Positions 1 to 6,934 of a stretch of DNA of 32,302 nt are shown here, piece by piece. How positions within the stretch are numbered: the first letter of the stretch is position 1; each line of letters starts with the position of its first letter. Made by a program: the position numbers and the translations under genes. A model generated the notes under the pieces. It was not told the origin of the DNA. It searched no databases and saw only the letters and a list, made by a program, of their open reading frames with translations. Source of the stretch: Flavipsychrobacter sp. (GTDB taxonomy: Bacteria > Bacteroidota > Bacteroidia > Chitinophagales > Chitinophagaceae); contig JANINW010000037.1 in the NCBI GenBank assembly GCA_024508935.1, positions 131,639 to 163,940 on the forward strand, written 5' to 3'.

Positions 1-342
1 TACATAAGTATTCAGCAATACTTTTTTCTGCTGCATATCTATTACCCACATACGGTTCTTGCTGGATGAAAGCGTGAAATCGCAAACGGTAAGAATAGGT
101 TTAGCCATATTCAGCTTGTGTTCGCTGGCAAGATTTAAATAGCCGGTATAAGCATATTTAAACGCTTCGTAGGCCAGTGTATCACTGCCTGCAAAATCTA
201 TCTGGTCATAAACGGCTGCGATTTGCGCATCGGCACTGCTTACTGTGCTTGCTGAGATATCACTTGCTGTTACTTTTGGAACATACGGATTGCACAAACT
301 CATTAAAAGGCCTGCTGTCAAGCACTTCACCAAATTCTTCAT
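1..342 (-). CDS. Exported murein L,D-transpeptidase-like protein (YkuD_2 family), N-terminal part only
   Basis: The reading frame starts at an ATG at 342 on the minus strand and stays open to base 1, so only the first 114 residues are present. The N-terminus (MKNLVKCLTAGLLMSLCNP) looks like a signal peptide. After it come a segment reading AFKYAYTGYLNLA, then LTVCDFTLSSSKNRMWVIDM and KKVLLNTYV. This order is what I know from the YkuD_2 family (murein L,D-transpeptidase catalytic domain family), a set of secreted or periplasmic proteins common in Bacteroidota and thought to act on peptidoglycan. The catalytic His/Cys region lies outside the window, so activity cannot be judged. The gene is divergent from the thiolase, with 223 bp between them. 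Family assignment rests on remembered conserved motifs. Confidence 0.75.
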   Translation of the reverse strand, partial: MKNLVKCLTAGLLMSLCNPYVPKVTASDISASTVSSADAQIAAVYDQIDFAGSDTLAYEAFKYAYTGYLNLASEHKLNMAKPILTVCDFTLSSSKNRMWVIDMQQKKVLLNTYV

Positions 343-390
343 CTACCTTATGGAATTAAATTATGTAAAATATGTATGCTGTGTTGAATT

Positions 391-398
391 CAAAAGTA
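391..398 (-). promoter_or_regulatory. Candidate -7 element for the L,D-transpeptidase-like gene
   Basis: Read on the minus strand this is TACTTTTG, a match to the Bacteroidota -7 consensus TAnnTTTG, about 50 bases before the start codon at 342. No clear TTG was seen at the -33 spacing, so the call is weak. Confidence 0.3.
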
Positions 399-531
399 CC
401 CAAAACAATGTTTATAAAACGTTATATGAGAGGTTTTAAGATGACTTTAACGCTTATAAATCATTAGATAAGCGGCGTTTATATGTGTATAAGCAGGGTA
501 TATCAATGAATGCTTGTATGTTTTATTTGAT

Positions 532-539
532 TAAATTTG
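532..539 (+). promoter_or_regulatory. Candidate -7 element for the thiolase gene
   Basis: TAAATTTG matches the Bacteroidota TAnnTTTG -7 consensus and would give a leader of about 20 bases before the ATG at 566. The nearest upstream TTG (514-516) is only 15 bases away, shorter than the usual 19-21. Confidence 0.35.
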
Positions 540-565
540 ACGGTCTTTTTTAAAACATTTTTTAT

Positions 566-1744
566 ATGAAGGAAGTATATATTGTGTCAGCTGTACGTAC
601 CCCGATGGGTAGCTGGGGCGGCGCACTCAAAGATTTTTCTGCAACTAAACTGGGTGCTATTGCCATTAAAGGAGCATTGGAGCGGGCCGGTGTAAAAGCA
701 GAAGATGTAAATGAAGTACTGATGGGTTGTGTACTGCAGGCCAACCTAGGCCAGGCTCCTGCACGCCAGGCAGCACGTTTTGCTGGTGTGCCCGATAACG
801 TGCCCTGCACTACGGTAAACAAGGTATGCGCCAGTGGTATGAAAGCCATTATGCAGGGTGCGCAATCCATTATGCTGGGCGATAACGATGTAGTGGTTGC
901 CGGTGGTATGGAAAGCATGAGCAATGTACCTTTCTACAACGAGAACCTGCGCTGGGGCAGCAAGTATGGTAACGTTACCCTGATAGACGGTCTTGCAAAA
1001 GATGGCCTTACCGATGTATACCACAACTATGCTATGGGTAATGCTGCCGAGCTGTGTGCAAAAGAATGCAATATCAGCCGCGGTGAGCAGGATGAATTTG
1101 CCATAGAAAGCTACAAGCGCAGCCAGGCTGCCTGGAATGAAGGCAAGTTTGACAGCGAGATAGTACCTGTAGAAATACCTTCTAAAAAAGGTGAGCCTGT
1201 AAAGATGGCAAAAGACGAAGAGCCATGGAATGTGAAATTTGAAAAAATTCCTGATCTGCGTCCAGCGTTTACAAAAGACGGAACTGTTACTGCTGCTAAT
1301 GCCAGCACTATGAACGACGGTGCTGCTGCACTGGTGCTGATGAGCAAAGAAAAAGCAGATGCACTGGGTATAAAACCGATAGCTAAAATAAAAGGCTATG
1401 CTGATGCAGAACAAGCTCCTGAATGGTTCACTACCTCTCCTTCTATAGCAGTGCCTAAAGCGGTAGCAAAAGCAGGATTGAAAATGGAAGACATCAACTA
1501 CTACGAGCTGAATGAAGCATTTAGCGTAGTGGGTATTGTAAACATGCAAAAAATGAACCTGAAAGCAGACCAGGTGAATGTAAATGGTGGCGCAGTAGCA
1601 TTAGGTCACCCATTGGGTTGTAGCGGTGCGCGTATCATTGTTACGCTGATAAACGTACTGAACCAGAAAGGTGCTAAATACGGTGCTGCAGGTATATGTA
1701 ACGGCGGTGGCGGTGCCAGCGCTGTAGTAATAGAAAAAATGTAA
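566..1744 (+). CDS. Acetyl-CoA C-acetyltransferase (thiolase II)
   Basis: A 392-residue cytoplasmic thiolase of normal family length. It condenses two acetyl-CoA to acetoacetyl-CoA or carries out the reverse thiolysis. The full active-site set is visible: acyl-accepting Cys88 in NKVCASGMK, His348 in GHPLGCSGAR, and Cys378 in GICNGGGGASA, plus NEAFSVV in the loop domain. The spacing fits degradative or biosynthetic acetyl-CoA acetyltransferases (AtoB/PhaA/ThlA type), but the precise pathway cannot be read from sequence, and no beta-oxidation or PHB genes lie beside it. It appears monocistronic, with a candidate promoter element at 532 and a strong hairpin terminator directly after the stop. 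Confidence 0.93.
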   Translation: MKEVYIVSAVRTPMGSWGGALKDFSATKLGAIAIKGALERAGVKAEDVNEVLMGCVLQANLGQAPARQAARFAGVPDNVPCTTVNKVCASGMKAIMQGAQSIMLGDNDVVVAGGMESMSNVPFYNENLRWGSKYGNVTLIDGLAKDGLTDVYHNYAMGNAAELCAKECNISRGEQDEFAIESYKRSQAAWNEGKFDSEIVPVEIPSKKGEPVKMAKDEEPWNVKFEKIPDLRPAFTKDGTVTAANASTMNDGAAALVLMSKEKADALGIKPIAKIKGYADAEQAPEWFTTSPSIAVPKAVAKAGLKMEDINYYELNEAFSVVGIVNMQKMNLKADQVNVNGGAVALGHPLGCSGARIIVTLINVLNQKGAKYGAAGICNGGGGASAVVIEKM

Positions 1745-1762
1745 TTATTGATGTTATTATAT

Positions 1763-1790
1763 AAAGCCGCTACGATTTCGTAGCGGCTTT
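1763..1790 (+). terminator. Intrinsic terminator after the thiolase gene
   Basis: A perfect 13-bp inverted repeat (AAAGCCGCTACGA and its complement, separated by TT) is followed by TGTATTTTTA. It sits 19 bases after the thiolase stop codon and separates that gene from the immunity gene. Confidence 0.85.
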
Positions 1791-1804
1791 TGTATTTTTA
1801 TGAT

Positions 1805-2227
1805 ATGCAAGCGTCTGCTCAGGCTAAACGACAAATCATGGAGGAGATGATAAGATTGGCTGCTATTATTAATGCCCCTGTAAAATATTTGCCTGTTGTC
1901 GGCGATGATATATTAGATGGTACGTTCATAGAAATTGAAGGTAGGTTTGCAATAACTTATAGGTTAGTTACAAAAGAAAGAGGACAAATAATTGATTTTG
2001 ATATTGCCCCTACTTTAGATGAATTAATGTACTATGTTTTTAATAAAGTTACATGTCAGATGGCCGGATACTGGGAAGTGAATAACAGGCGTGAAGAAGA
2101 AGATTCCAGAAGACAATTGTTTGCAAAACAGCTCGAGCTTTTAGGTGTTTTATCTGGAAGCTATCGAAATAAAAGAGAAAAGGAAATAGAACAGTTTCTT
2201 AGAATTGCACCATATAAGGATAAATAA
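1805..2227 (+). CDS. Imm63-type immunity protein (orphan)
   Basis: A 140-residue soluble protein without signal peptide or membrane segment. The order EMIRLAAIINAP, KYLPVVGDD, LDELMYYVFNKVT, then RREEEDSRRQLFAKQLELLG near the C-terminus matches what I know of Imm63, a family of immunity proteins found next to polymorphic or contact-dependent toxins. Its role would be to neutralise a cognate toxin in the cytoplasm. No toxin, Rhs or delivery gene is in the window, so it stands alone. A sampled stretch is roughly 33% G+C against about 58% in a sampled part of the thiolase gene, consistent with acquisition by transfer. ATG 1805 was chosen because an upstream TTG lies in the terminator; ATG 1838 is an alternative. 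The merR-type gene begins 8 bases after its stop. Confidence 0.7.
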   Translation: MQASAQAKRQIMEEMIRLAAIINAPVKYLPVVGDDILDGTFIEIEGRFAITYRLVTKERGQIIDFDIAPTLDELMYYVFNKVTCQMAGYWEVNNRREEEDSRRQLFAKQLELLGVLSGSYRNKREKEIEQFLRIAPYKDK

Positions 2228-2234
2228 TTACAGC

Positions 2235-2633
2235 ATGCTTATCGGCCAACTTTCAAAAGCCACCGGGTTCTCGCGCGATACTATAAGGTTCTATGAAAAA
2301 ATAGGACTGATCGTATTGCCCAAGAAAGCAAGAAAGGATAATAATTACAAAGATTATCCCCAAGAAGTATTGCTGCAACTCAAGACTATAAAGAAGTATA
2401 AAGACATGGGTTTTACGCTAGAGGAGATACGCGAATTGTTGGTTTTACAATCTATCAAAGTGTTGGATGTCTCTAAGCTCAGTAAGCTGATAGAAATAAA
2501 GATAACCGGGCTGGATGAAGAAATAGAAAAGCTGCACGCTATGCGCATGCAGCTGGGTAAAGAACAGCAGGCACTGTTTGAAAAGAAAACCGGCCATATC
2601 ATACAACTGCCTGAGATGAAGCTGGCTGCTTAA
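2235..2633 (+). CDS. MerR family transcriptional regulator
   Basis: A 132-residue protein with the N-terminal winged helix-turn-helix of the MerR family: IGQLSKATGFSRDTIRFYEKIGL at residues 2-24, then the wing and YKDMGFTLEEIRELL near residues 55-70. A C-terminal helix rich in E, K, L and M would form the dimerisation coiled coil. The protein contains no cysteine, so it does not look like a thiol or metal sensor of the CueR/ZntR type; its ligand is unknown. The ATG at 2235 fits the usual MerR start. The gene follows the immunity gene by 7 bases and may share its transcript. Its stop codon overlaps that of the converging clpP gene. Confidence 0.85.
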   Translation: MLIGQLSKATGFSRDTIRFYEKIGLIVLPKKARKDNNYKDYPQEVLLQLKTIKKYKDMGFTLEEIRELLVLQSIKVLDVSKLSKLIEIKITGLDEEIEKLHAMRMQLGKEQQALFEKKTGHIIQLPEMKLAA

Positions 2634-3193
2634 GCCATCTTGTCTACAATGCCGTAAGCGAGGGCCTCGTTAGCATTCATCCAATAGTCGCGGTCAAAAT
2701 CTTTCATAATGGTTTTAATGTCTTTGCCGCAATTCTCTGCCAATATACGTGCGCTGGTTTCGCGTGCCTTTACTATCTGTCGTGCATGTATCTCTATATC
2801 CTGCGCCCTGGCCTGGAAACCGCCCATGCTGGGCTGGTGTATCATTACCTCTGCAGTGGGAAATATGTAGCGGTTGCCCTTCTCTCCCGCAGATAGCAAT
2901 ACCGAACCCATAGATGCTGCAAAACCTATGCAATAGGTGTACACAGGTGTAGAGAGCGTTTGCATCAAATCATAGATGGTATAACCGGCAGTCACTACAC
3001 CACCGGGACTGTTAATGTAAAAATGTATCGGCTTTTCTTCGTCTACAGACGAGAGATAGCATAGCTGTTCTACGATAGTTTTCGCGCTTTCATCCTCTAC
3101 CATACCCCAAAGGAATATTTTACGCTGCTCTAAAAGATTGCGCTGTACAATATTGCTTACCCTGGGTGCATACTTGTCAAATACTTGTTCCAT
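2630..3193 (-). CDS. ClpP-family serine protease subunit (stand-alone)
   Basis: A 187-residue protein with the complete ClpP catalytic triad: Ser94 in FAASMGS, His119 in VMIHQPSMGG and Asp169 in the FDRDYWM segment. The oxyanion region SPGGVVTAG is also present. ClpP forms double heptameric rings in the cytoplasm and degrades substrates fed by Clp ATPases. The N-terminus differs from the usual housekeeping ClpP, and neither tig nor clpX is adjacent, so this is probably a paralogue or a displaced copy. It is downstream of the PolX-like gene on the same strand with a 51-bp gap. The symbol is withheld because a housekeeping clpP may exist elsewhere. Confidence 0.9.
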   Translation of the reverse strand: MEQVFDKYAPRVSNIVQRNLLEQRKIFLWGMVEDESAKTIVEQLCYLSSVDEEKPIHFYINSPGGVVTAGYTIYDLMQTLSTPVYTYCIGFAASMGSVLLSAGEKGNRYIFPTAEVMIHQPSMGGFQARAQDIEIHARQIVKARETSARILAENCGKDIKTIMKDFDRDYWMNANEALAYGIVDKMA

Positions 3194-3244
3194 ACTTGTT
3201 GTCTTTTATTACAGCAAGTATAAGGGGTGGAGTATAGTCCACGG

Positions 3245-4930
3245 TTAGGCTATAAGGGCAGATTTTTTTGATTTATATTTTTGGAGAAACGCCTCAAATT
3301 CCTGTAAGCTAAAACTGCTCAGGTTTTGTTTGGCGGTTAGTCCACCTTTTTGTGCGGTCATTACACCATAATAAGTGTCATTGAAACCTTCAATGCTGTG
3401 TGCATCGGGGTCTATAGAAAGCAGTACACCTTTTTCAATAGCATAGGCTATCCAGCGCCAGTCAAGATCCAGGCGGCGCGGGTGGGCATTTATCTCTATC
3501 ACTACATTGTTGGCAGCACATTCGTCTATCACTTTTTTATGATCCAGCGGGTAGCCTTCACGCGACAGCAGCAGGCGCCCTGTAGGGTGCCCTAATATAG
3601 TAGTGAATGGATTGCGTACAGCGCCAAGCACACGTTCCATAGCTTTCTCCTGCGTCATTTTCAGGTTGCTATGTACGGAAGCAATGACCATATCAAATGT
3701 GCTAAGCACCTGCGGGTTGTAATCGAGGTTGCCGTCGCCAAGTATATCCGCTTCTATGCTTTTGAATATTTTAAACGGAGCTAATTTTTCATTCAGTGCA
3801 TCTATTTCCTGGTGCTGTGCTGCAATACGTTCCGGTGTCAGGCCATTGGCATAATAAGCTGCTTGCGAGTGGTCACTGATAACTAAATACTCCAACCCCT
3901 TTGCAATTGCCGCTTTGGCCATTTCCTGTATCGTATACAAGCCATCGCTCCAGGTAGAGTGGGAATGTATAATGCCTTTTATATCTCCCGGCTGTATAAG
4001 CTCGGGCAAAGCATTGCTCGATGCCTGCGCCAGTATAGCTGCTGATTCTCTTTGCGCAGCATGTATATAAGGCAGCTTATTAGCAGTGAATATATCCTCT
4101 TCACTGCGCAAAACAGCAGGTATTGTATAGGAAGCATTAAATGCCTCCAGGAATTCTTTGCTTCCCGTAGTAGCAAACAAAGTGTGATAAAACTGCTCCT
4201 TTGTTGTAAGATGGAATTTTATAGCTGCCTGTCCCCGCATACGCACCACCAGTTCTCCATCAGTATCTTCCTGCAAAAGGGTATCTGCTGCGCTTGAAAA
4301 TTCGGCTGCCAGTTTGTCTTTAGCTGCGTTTGTTACATATTCTACAAACTCAACAGTATTATTTTGCCTGCGTACATCGCCTGTCAGCGCAAATAAATTG
4401 TGGGGTAGCGCTTGCTGCAGGTTGGCTAAAATAGCTTGTGCGGGCTGCTCTACATCTGCGTATAAATGAAAGCCCAGGTTGCTCTGGTAGTACTGGATGC
4501 TTTGCAGTACGCCTTCCTGTGTTTTTGCGCCAAAACCTTTATAGCTCACCAGGCGGTTCTCGTTGCAGGCATATTCCAGTTCTCCAAGGGTCTCGATGCC
4601 CATTTCCTTCCATATCTGCGCTATTTTCTTAGGCCCAAGTCCTTTTATATGCAGCATCTCCAGGATGCCCGGAGGCGTGGCTGCAAATATTTGTTCCAGG
4701 GCGTCCAGTTTGCCGGTTCTTTGTATATCACGTATTTTCCTGCCGGTGCTTTCGCCAATACCTTTTATGCTGAACAGTTCAGCATCATCCATTTCGCTGA
4801 TCTCTTTAGGCAGTTTCTCAATATTAAAAGCGGCAATACTGTATGATTTAGATTTAAAGGAATTCTCGCCGTGGATATCCATCAGCTTGGATAAGAGAGA
4901 AAAATGATCAGCTATTTCGTAATTGGTCAT
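3245..4930 (-). CDS. PolX-family protein with intact PHP domain and degenerate polymerase site
   Basis: A 561-residue protein with the layout of bacterial PolX: N-terminal helix-hairpin-helix region (IKGIGE near 56-60, IKGLGPKKI near 95-103), a polymerase-beta-like core, and a C-terminal PHP domain (about 315-555). PHP ligands are visible: His322/His324 in HSHSTWSDG, Asp353/His354, Glu393, His420, His448, and Asp509/His511. In active PolX the palm motif reads like GSxRRGxExxGDxD. Here the aligned stretch at 182-198 is LTGDVRRQNNTVEFVEY, so the metal-binding aspartates appear to be lost. The PHP nuclease or phosphoesterase part may still work, for example as a 3'-5' exonuclease in repair. The start at 4930 is 97 bp from the divergent FkbM gene. 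Confidence 0.85.
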   Translation of the reverse strand: MTNYEIADHFSLLSKLMDIHGENSFKSKSYSIAAFNIEKLPKEISEMDDAELFSIKGIGESTGRKIRDIQRTGKLDALEQIFAATPPGILEMLHIKGLGPKKIAQIWKEMGIETLGELEYACNENRLVSYKGFGAKTQEGVLQSIQYYQSNLGFHLYADVEQPAQAILANLQQALPHNLFALTGDVRRQNNTVEFVEYVTNAAKDKLAAEFSSAADTLLQEDTDGELVVRMRGQAAIKFHLTTKEQFYHTLFATTGSKEFLEAFNASYTIPAVLRSEEDIFTANKLPYIHAAQRESAAILAQASSNALPELIQPGDIKGIIHSHSTWSDGLYTIQEMAKAAIAKGLEYLVISDHSQAAYYANGLTPERIAAQHQEIDALNEKLAPFKIFKSIEADILGDGNLDYNPQVLSTFDMVIASVHSNLKMTQEKAMERVLGAVRNPFTTILGHPTGRLLLSREGYPLDHKKVIDECAANNVVIEINAHPRRLDLDWRWIAYAIEKGVLLSIDPDAHSIEGFNDTYYGVMTAQKGGLTAKQNLSSFSLQEFEAFLQKYKSKKSALIA

Positions 4931-5027
4931 GGCTGCGGAAAATGCTTATAAAGTTAAGCCCAATATATCAAACTCTCCCGTTTTTATAAATTCATTATCT
5001 TGCCCCTTTGTCGAAATATATATTATA

Positions 5028-5822
5028 ATGAACGCAATAGAAAAGCTGGTCAACAAACTAGGCATTTATAACCAGGCAAGGTTTTCTGCGCTGCCCAATG
5101 CCCTCGTGGAGATGCTGACCAGTAAGACGGCAAAGAATATTGCGTACTACAAATCATTCCTGCCGCCAGTGGTGGCAGGTAGCCGCCCGCTGATATTTGA
5201 CGTGGGTGCCAACAAGGGTAATAAGACCCGTGCGTTCCTGGATATGGGTTACAAGGTGGTATGTGTGGACCCTGAACTGAAATCGCTGGAAACACTGAAA
5301 TACCGCTACGGCAATAATAAAAATGTTACCATAGTAAATAAGGGTGTATCTGATAAGGTAGGTAAACTCACGCTGCACATACAGGATTACCGCTCCGGCT
5401 ACAATACACTTAGCGATAAATGGGTGGATGCTTTGCAGGACAGTGAGCATAACCGCTGGAATAAAAAGCTGGATTTTATTGCTTCTTACGAAGTAGAAAC
5501 CACCACGCTCGACAACTTAATTAAAGAATTTGGCGATCCGCTTTATGTGAAGATTGATGTGGAAGGACATGAGTTGGCGGTGATAAAGGGACTAACACGC
5601 CCTGTGCCTTACCTGAGCTTTGAAGCCAACCTGCCCGAATTTGTAGAAGAGAGCAAGGCCATTGTAGAGCATCTTATCCGGCTGTCTCCCGAAGTTACTT
5701 TCACCATGACCGATAACGATGTGCGCATGTCTGATGAATGGATGAATGCAGCATCGATGATGGCTTTCCTGAATAATGCAGAAGAACGCGTGGTGGAAGT
5801 GATAGCCCGGACAACGGTTTAG
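5028..5822 (+). CDS. FkbM family SAM-dependent methyltransferase
   Basis: A 264-residue protein with a Rossmann methyltransferase fold of the FkbM type. The SAM-binding motif I is LIFDVGANKGNKT (residues 55-67) and the acidic residue closing strand 2 is in CVDPE (79-83). The FkbM signature IDVEGHELAVIKG begins at residue 176 and is followed by LSFEANLP. Members O-methylate small molecules, sugars or polysaccharides; the substrate is not evident here and no glycan cluster surrounds it. ATG 5028 was chosen because the upstream in-frame extension overlaps the divergent PolX gene and lacks family similarity. The stop overlaps that of the converging cytidylate kinase gene. Confidence 0.88.
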   Translation: MNAIEKLVNKLGIYNQARFSALPNALVEMLTSKTAKNIAYYKSFLPPVVAGSRPLIFDVGANKGNKTRAFLDMGYKVVCVDPELKSLETLKYRYGNNKNVTIVNKGVSDKVGKLTLHIQDYRSGYNTLSDKWVDALQDSEHNRWNKKLDFIASYEVETTTLDNLIKEFGDPLYVKIDVEGHELAVIKGLTRPVPYLSFEANLPEFVEESKAIVEHLIRLSPEVTFTMTDNDVRMSDEWMNAASMMAFLNNAEERVVEVIARTTV

Positions 5823-6514
5823 GCTACCTCGTTGCTTACCCGCTCCTTTACCCATCCCAATACCTGTTCCAGTTGCTCTTCGCGGCTCATGCTGCTATTG
5901 TCCAGCAGTATAGCATCGTCTGCTTTGCGCAGCGGGCTTTCCTCTCGGTTGCTGTCTATATAGTCGCGCAGTTCCAGGTTGTGCTTTACTTCATCCAGGG
6001 TAATATTGGGATTGGTGGCATACAGTTCTTCAAAGCGCCTTTTCACCCTTATGTCGGGTTCGGCGGTCATAAATATTTTCAATTCGGCATCGGGGAATAC
6101 GACAGTGCCTATATCCCGCCCATCCATTACAATGCCTTTTTTGCGACCCATACGTTTTTGCTGACCAACGGCAAATGCACGCACCTCTTTTATGGCCGCC
6201 ACCTCGCTCACTTTTTCGGCCACAATCATATCTCTTACCTGGTGCTCTACATTTTCATCATTCAGGCATATTTCCGAACGCTGGGTATTCTCATTAAAGG
6301 TAAAACCAAGGTGTATATTAGCCAGTGCATCCAGTATCTCTGCATGGTCTTTCAGGTTCACACTATTGTGCAGGAAGTATAAGGTAATAGCGCGGTACAT
6401 AGCCCCGCTGTCTATATAGTTATAACCCAGTTTTGCGGCCAGCTCTTTAGCCAGCGTACTTTTGCCGCAGGATGAATACCCGTCTATCGCTACTATTATC
6501 TTAGGCGCTCCCAT
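5819..6514 (-). CDS. cmk: Cytidylate kinase
   Basis: A 231-residue cytoplasmic nucleoside monophosphate kinase that phosphorylates CMP and dCMP with ATP. The P-loop is GYSSCGKST at residues 12-20. Next come YIDSGAMYRAIT (substrate site), DGRDIGTVVFPDAELKIFMTA (typical Cmk core) and a lid region with the RRFEEL and DYIDSNREESPLRKADDAI segments. Length and motif order match bacterial Cmk. The ATG at 6514 gives the usual start, MGAPKIIVAIDGYSS. A bidirectional hairpin at 6597-6625 separates it from the upstream lipoprotein gene, so it is probably transcribed from its own promoter. Confidence 0.95.
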   Translation of the reverse strand: MGAPKIIVAIDGYSSCGKSTLAKELAAKLGYNYIDSGAMYRAITLYFLHNSVNLKDHAEILDALANIHLGFTFNENTQRSEICLNDENVEHQVRDMIVAEKVSEVAAIKEVRAFAVGQQKRMGRKKGIVMDGRDIGTVVFPDAELKIFMTAEPDIRVKRRFEELYATNPNITLDEVKHNLELRDYIDSNREESPLRKADDAILLDNSSMSREEQLEQVLGWVKERVSNEVA

Positions 6515-6596
6515 CCTGCAAATTTCAGGCTTCCTGCCCGTATCTCAAATATTGGAGTTGTTATAAAATTGTGGTATATTTTTCAGGCATGAAATA

Positions 6597-6625
6597 AAAG
6601 CCCCCGCTTTACAGGCGGGGGCTTT
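6597..6625 (-). terminator. Terminator after the Kazal-like lipoprotein gene
   Basis: An 11-bp perfect G+C-rich inverted repeat (AAAGCCCCCGC / GCGGGGGCTTT) with a 7-base loop. It lies 24 bases past the stop of the minus-strand lipoprotein gene and could also act on the opposite strand. Confidence 0.85.
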
Positions 6626-6648
6626 TGTATGTGTGTGTTTCTGTAAGT

Positions 6649-6876
6649 TTACCTCAGGTACGATACACCGTTTTTATAGGCTTCGCAGGCATTGCAGTAT
6701 TTTTTACCATCACAACCGGTTACACCCGGGCAGGACGTAGGACATACATCGTTTTTGTGCTGGTCTTTTATCAGCTTGCTGTAACAACCTTCTTTGCTGC
6801 ATGCGCTGAACAGGCACATACCGAAGATGGAAAGGGTAAATACTGCTGAAGTTATAGCTGCGGTATATCTTTTCAT
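6649..6876 (-). CDS. Small Kazal-like lipoprotein
   Basis: A 75-residue protein. The N-terminus has a positively charged start, a hydrophobic stretch and a probable lipobox ending LFSAC (Cys26 lipidated), so it should sit in the cell envelope. The C-terminal half carries the spacing VCPTSCPGVTGCDGKKYCNA plus CEAYKNGVSYL. This resembles the Kazal protease-inhibitor fold, whose core is CP...CGxDGxxYxNxCxAxxxGV. The cysteine count differs slightly from classical Kazal domains, so inhibition of a protease is only an inference. It is flanked by a terminator on one side and the M20 peptidase gene on the other, on the same strand with a 58-bp gap. Confidence 0.7.
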   Translation of the reverse strand: MKRYTAAITSAVFTLSIFGMCLFSACSKEGCYSKLIKDQHKNDVCPTSCPGVTGCDGKKYCNACEAYKNGVSYLR

Positions 6877-6934
6877 ATGTGTTCTTTTCTTTGGGTTATA
6901 AATGTATAAAAACTTTTAAATTTTTCATACAAGC

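Noticed and set aside
177-439. Two short plus-strand open frames near the left edge
   Set aside because: They overlap the minus-strand L,D-transpeptidase-like gene and its upstream region and have no protein-like features.
746-1549. 267-codon open frame on the minus strand
   Set aside because: It lies fully inside the well-supported thiolase gene and shows no recognisable motif; it is an antisense shadow.
1790-1804. TTG start giving a 5-residue longer Imm63-like protein
   Set aside because: The TTG is inside the thiolase terminator stem and T-run, so ATG 1805 or ATG 1838 is more likely.
4923-5027. 35-residue N-terminal extension of the FkbM protein
   Set aside because: It starts at TTG, overlaps the divergent PolX start and has no family similarity; ATG 5028 fits better.
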